Positions 33,096-35,448 of a stretch of 35,448 nucleotides of DNA are shown one piece after another (the stretch's first letter is position 1; every line of letters starts with the position of its first letter). The translations under genes were made by a program, and so were the position numbers. The notes beneath the pieces are model-generated. The model was not told the origin of the DNA. It made no database searches and saw nothing but the letters and a program-made list of their open reading frames with translations. Source of the stretch: an uncultured beta proteobacterium (lineage in GTDB: Bacteria; Pseudomonadota; Gammaproteobacteria; Burkholderiales; Burkholderiaceae_B); contig CAINDJ010000407.1 in NCBI GenBank assembly GCA_903847325.1, forward strand, positions 1 to 35,448, read 5' to 3'.

Positions 33096-35005
33096 TGATT
33101 CAGACGGCACCCTCCAATGACTTTGCTCAGATGACCGAACAGGGTGTGGTGCGTGTGGATAATCTCAGTGTGCGGTTTTCCAGCTCAGAGCGCACGGTCG
33201 ATGCCGTACGTCATCTTTCTTTTCATGTTGATCGGGGCGAGACGCTCGCCATCGTGGGAGAGTCGGGCTCCGGCAAATCCGTGACATCGCTTGCGCTCAT
33301 GCGTCTCGTAGAACACGGTGGCGGTAAGATCCTCAATGGTGCGATGACACTGCGCAGACGCGATGGTGCGCTGGTTGATCTGGCGCATGCCGATCCCAGG
33401 CTGATGCGGTCAGTGCGTGGTGCCGACATGGCCATGATTTTCCAGGAGCCCATGACCTCGCTTAATCCCGTGTTTACGGCGGGGGAGCAAATCGCAGAGT
33501 CGATTCGCTTGCATCAGCACGTCGGGCATGCGGCCGCACGCGCTGAAACCCTTCGATTACTTGAGCAAGTGCGCATCCCGCAGGCACGCGCGATGTTGGA
33601 TCGCTTTCCACACCAGTTGTCGGGTGGGATGCGTCAGCGCGTCATGATCGCCATGGCGCTTGCTTGTAAACCCGCATTACTGATTGCCGACGAGCCCACG
33701 ACAGCGCTGGATGTGACGATCCAGGCGCAGATTTTGCAGTTGATCCGTCAGTTGCAACAAGACATGCAGATGGGTGTCATTTTTATTACGCATGATATGG
33801 GAGTAGTGGCTGAGGTTGCCGATCGTGTGTTGGTGATGTATCAGGGCGAGCAGGTCGAGCAGGCCGTATCGACTGAGCTCTTTCACGCACCCAGACATCG
33901 CTATACCAAGGCATTGCTTTCGGCTGTCCCGCAATTGGGGTCGATGAAAGATACCGATTTTCCAGAGCGCTTTACGCTCACATTGATGGCGCAGACGCCT
34001 AAGGATGAGCATGCGCCAGACGAGACCGCGCCCGCTCCGACGTCAGCCCCACGGTTGCCTGACCGGGACAAAAAACCAATCCTCAGTGTGCGTAAGCTGA
34101 TTGCACGCTTTGACTTGCGCAGCGGACTGCTGAACCGTGTGAAACAGCGTGTCCACGCGGTTGAGCAAGTCAGTTTTGATCTGTACCCGGGCGAGACTCT
34201 GGCGCTGGTGGGCGAATCAGGTTGCGGTAAATCGACGACGGGTCGCGCACTATTGAGACTGGTGGATACGCAGGGTGGTGAAATCGAGTTTGACGGACAA
34301 AACGTCATTACTCTCGCACATCGTCAACTGCAATCCCTGCGCCGCAACATTCAGTTTGTATTTCAGGATCCTTTCGCCTCGCTCGATCCGCGTGTGACGG
34401 TCGGGTTTTCAATTATGGAGCCCTTGCTGATCCATAGCGTGGGTACGCAACAGACCGCGCGCGAACGTGTGGCCTATTTACTTGAGCGTGTCGGGCTTAC
34501 TCCGGAAATGGCAGAGCGTTACCCGCATGAGTTCTCTGGTGGACAACGTCAACGGATCTGCATCGCGCGCGCGCTTGCGCTCAATCCCAAGGTAGTGATT
34601 GCAGACGAGTCAGTCTCCGCACTTGATGTATCCATTCAGGCGCAAATCGTGAATTTGATGATCGATTTGCAGCAAGAGCTTGGCGTGTCGTTTTTATTTA
34701 TCTCGCATGATATGGCGGTGGTCGAACGCATCAGTCATCGGGTTGCCGTGATGTATCTCGGGCAAATCGTCGAGATTGGTCCGCGACGCGAGATTTTTCA
34801 AAACCCCCAGCATCCTTACACGCGCAAGTTAATGTCGGCCGTACCGATTGCTGACCCAGCCAGGCGTCATCTCAAAACCGAGATTGCAGCCGATGAATTA
34901 CCCAGCTCGATTCGCGCACTGGACGACCTGCCCGTGGTTGAGCCGCTGGTAAAAGTTGGCCCGGATCATTATGTCGCGCGTCATCGCGTGGGCGGGCAGT
35001 ATTGA
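33095..35005 (+). CDS. gsiA: Glutathione/peptide importer double ATPase GsiA
   Basis: A 636-aa protein with two ABC ATPase domains in one chain, as in E. coli GsiA (623 aa). The first has Walker A GESGSGKS (55-62), signature LSGGMRQR and Walker [13 protein letters not shown]; the second has GESGCGKST from 373, FSGGQRQR and [12 protein letters not shown]. Each is followed by an oligopeptide-binding C-terminal segment ([12 protein letters not shown] and [16 protein letters not shown]). A linker of about 30 residues rich in Pro, Ala and Asp separates the halves. It would drive import of glutathione or small peptides. The order iaaA-gsiA-gsiB supports the glutathione assignment; a general dipeptide role is possible. 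Confidence 0.9.
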   Translation: MIQTAPSNDFAQMTEQGVVRVDNLSVRFSSSERTVDAVRHLSFHVDRGETLAIVGESGSGKSVTSLALMRLVEHGGGKILNGAMTLRRRDGALVDLAHADPRLMRSVRGADMAMIFQEPMTSLNPVFTAGEQIAESIRLHQHVGHAAARAETLRLLEQVRIPQARAMLDRFPHQLSGGMRQRVMIAMALACKPALLIADEPTTALDVTIQAQILQLIRQLQQDMQMGVIFITHDMGVVAEVADRVLVMYQGEQVEQAVSTELFHAPRHRYTKALLSAVPQLGSMKDTDFPERFTLTLMAQTPKDEHAPDETAPAPTSAPRLPDRDKKPILSVRKLIARFDLRSGLLNRVKQRVHAVEQVSFDLYPGETLALVGESGCGKSTTGRALLRLVDTQGGEIEFDGQNVITLAHRQLQSLRRNIQFVFQDPFASLDPRVTVGFSIMEPLLIHSVGTQQTARERVAYLLERVGLTPEMAERYPHEFSGGQRQRICIARALALNPKVVIADESVSALDVSIQAQIVNLMIDLQQELGVSFLFISHDMAVVERISHRVAVMYLGQIVEIGPRREIFQNPQHPYTRKLMSAVPIADPARRHLKTEIAADELPSSIRALDDLPVVEPLVKVGPDHYVARHRVGGQY

Positions 35006-35083
35006 ACCAAAGCAGTTTGAACTGAGTAAAGGATAGTTGTCTTAATCGTGGATGTTGAATCCGAATTCTCTGGAGAAATACAC

Positions 35084-35448
35084 ATGGCCGTCAGACTCTT
35101 TAAAAATCGTGCGCTTGCCTCCGTGGCGCTGGCAACTACACTCGCCACGAGCTTGTTGGGCAGCGTATTGTTCGCACCGGCAGCCTTGGCTGCAAAAGAT
35201 GTGACCTTTGCTGTTGCTATCGCACTCGAAACACTCGATCCATACAACACCAACAGCACCATCAATCAAGCTGCCGGAAAAGCCTATTACGAAGGCTTGT
35301 ATGAATTTGATAAAGATCTGAAAATCCAGCCCAAACTAGCGACCGAATACAGCGTATCGCCGGATGGTCTGGTCTATACAGTGAAGCTGCGTTCAGGAGT
35401 GAAGTTCCATGATGGTTCGGATTTCAACGCCGAGGCCGTCAAGGCAAC
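35084..35448 (+). CDS. gsiB: Glutathione-binding protein GsiB, N-terminal part (cut by window end)
   Basis: The first 121 codons of a family 5 extracellular solute-binding protein. Residues 1-34 form a Sec signal peptide (basic RLFKNR, hydrophobic core, APAALA then AKDV). The mature start AAKDVTFAVAIALETLDPYN, followed by YYEGLYEFDK and KLRSGVKFHDGSDFNAEAVKA, corresponds block by block to E. coli GsiB. The protein should capture glutathione or peptides in the periplasm for the GsiA-powered importer. GGAG precedes the ATG at 35084, 78 bases after gsiA; that gap holds no hairpin. The permeases gsiC and gsiD are expected beyond the window. Confidence 0.88.
   Translation, partial: MAVRLFKNRALASVALATTLATSLLGSVLFAPAALAAKDVTFAVAIALETLDPYNTNSTINQAAGKAYYEGLYEFDKDLKIQPKLATEYSVSPDGLVYTVKLRSGVKFHDGSDFNAEAVKA

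Noticed and set aside
33095-35005. Two separate ATPase genes (DppD and DppF type)
   Set aside because: The frame is uninterrupted through a linker, so it is one fused GsiA-like protein rather than two genes or a frameshifted pair.
1-35448. CRISPR arrays, insertion sequences, prophage, tRNA or rRNA genes
   Set aside because: No regularly spaced repeats, transposase or integrase motifs, or cloverleaf-like sequences were recognised; a tRNA scan would be needed to be certain.

Overview
The window looks like a chromosomal segment of a betaproteobacterium of the order Burkholderiales, probably Alcaligenaceae-like. This is inferred from protein resemblance (CysB, PrpE, Acs, ETF-QO, the GsiAB order) and by-eye base composition, not from a marker gene. 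No rRNA, tRNA, insertion sequence, phage gene or CRISPR array was seen. Coding density is high and no gene-free stretch exceeds about 170 bases.

Left part (1-10298): the 3' part of cysB; a small DUF2325 gene behind a Fur-box-like sequence; an NlpC/P60 lipoprotein; then an acyl-CoA activation block (prpE, a GlcG/HbpS-like protein, a UMF1-type transporter, acs) closed by a strong intrinsic terminator. A ProX-type tRNA deacylase, a TPR-methyltransferase fusion and a CopD-like membrane protein follow.

Central part (10322-23533): a carbohydrate-acid catabolic regulon. A minus-strand operon carries a D-2-hydroxyacid dehydrogenase, a complete CUT1 ABC importer (ATPase, Tat-type binding protein, two permeases) and a UxaA/GarD-type dehydratase. 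Facing it on the plus strand are an SDR dehydrogenase and an Ldh2-type dehydrogenase, then SDR - FAH-family hydrolase - IlvD/EDD dehydratase. This last trio matches the non-phosphorylative route aldonate > 2-keto-3-deoxyaldonate > 2,4-diketo-3-deoxyaldonate > pyruvate plus a hydroxyacid. A GntR/FCD regulator sits between the plus-strand groups. Both divergent promoter regions contain the same palindrome, AATTGG-N5-CCAATT, which resembles PdhR/LldR-type operators, so the block is probably one regulon. A structured terminator-like element lies between the binding-protein and permease genes.

Right-centre (23530-27534): an HSL-family esterase, divergent from a translationally coupled dihydroxybenzoate (gamma-resorcylate-type) decarboxylase and AAHS aromatic-acid transporter, plus a DoxX protein and a terminator.

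Right part (27562-35448): a DMT exporter and ETF-ubiquinone oxidoreductase on the minus strand; on the plus strand a 4HBT thioesterase, both subunits of a 3-oxoacid CoA-transferase, isoaspartyl peptidase (iaaA), the double ATPase gsiA and the start of gsiB. The iaaA-gsiA-gsiB order is that of the E. coli glutathione import operon.

The most promising candidate for something undescribed is the central regulon. It combines two unrelated sugar-acid dehydratases and four dehydrogenases with one importer, and its substrate cannot be read from sequence alone. Each enzyme family is known; the combination and substrate are what is uncertain.
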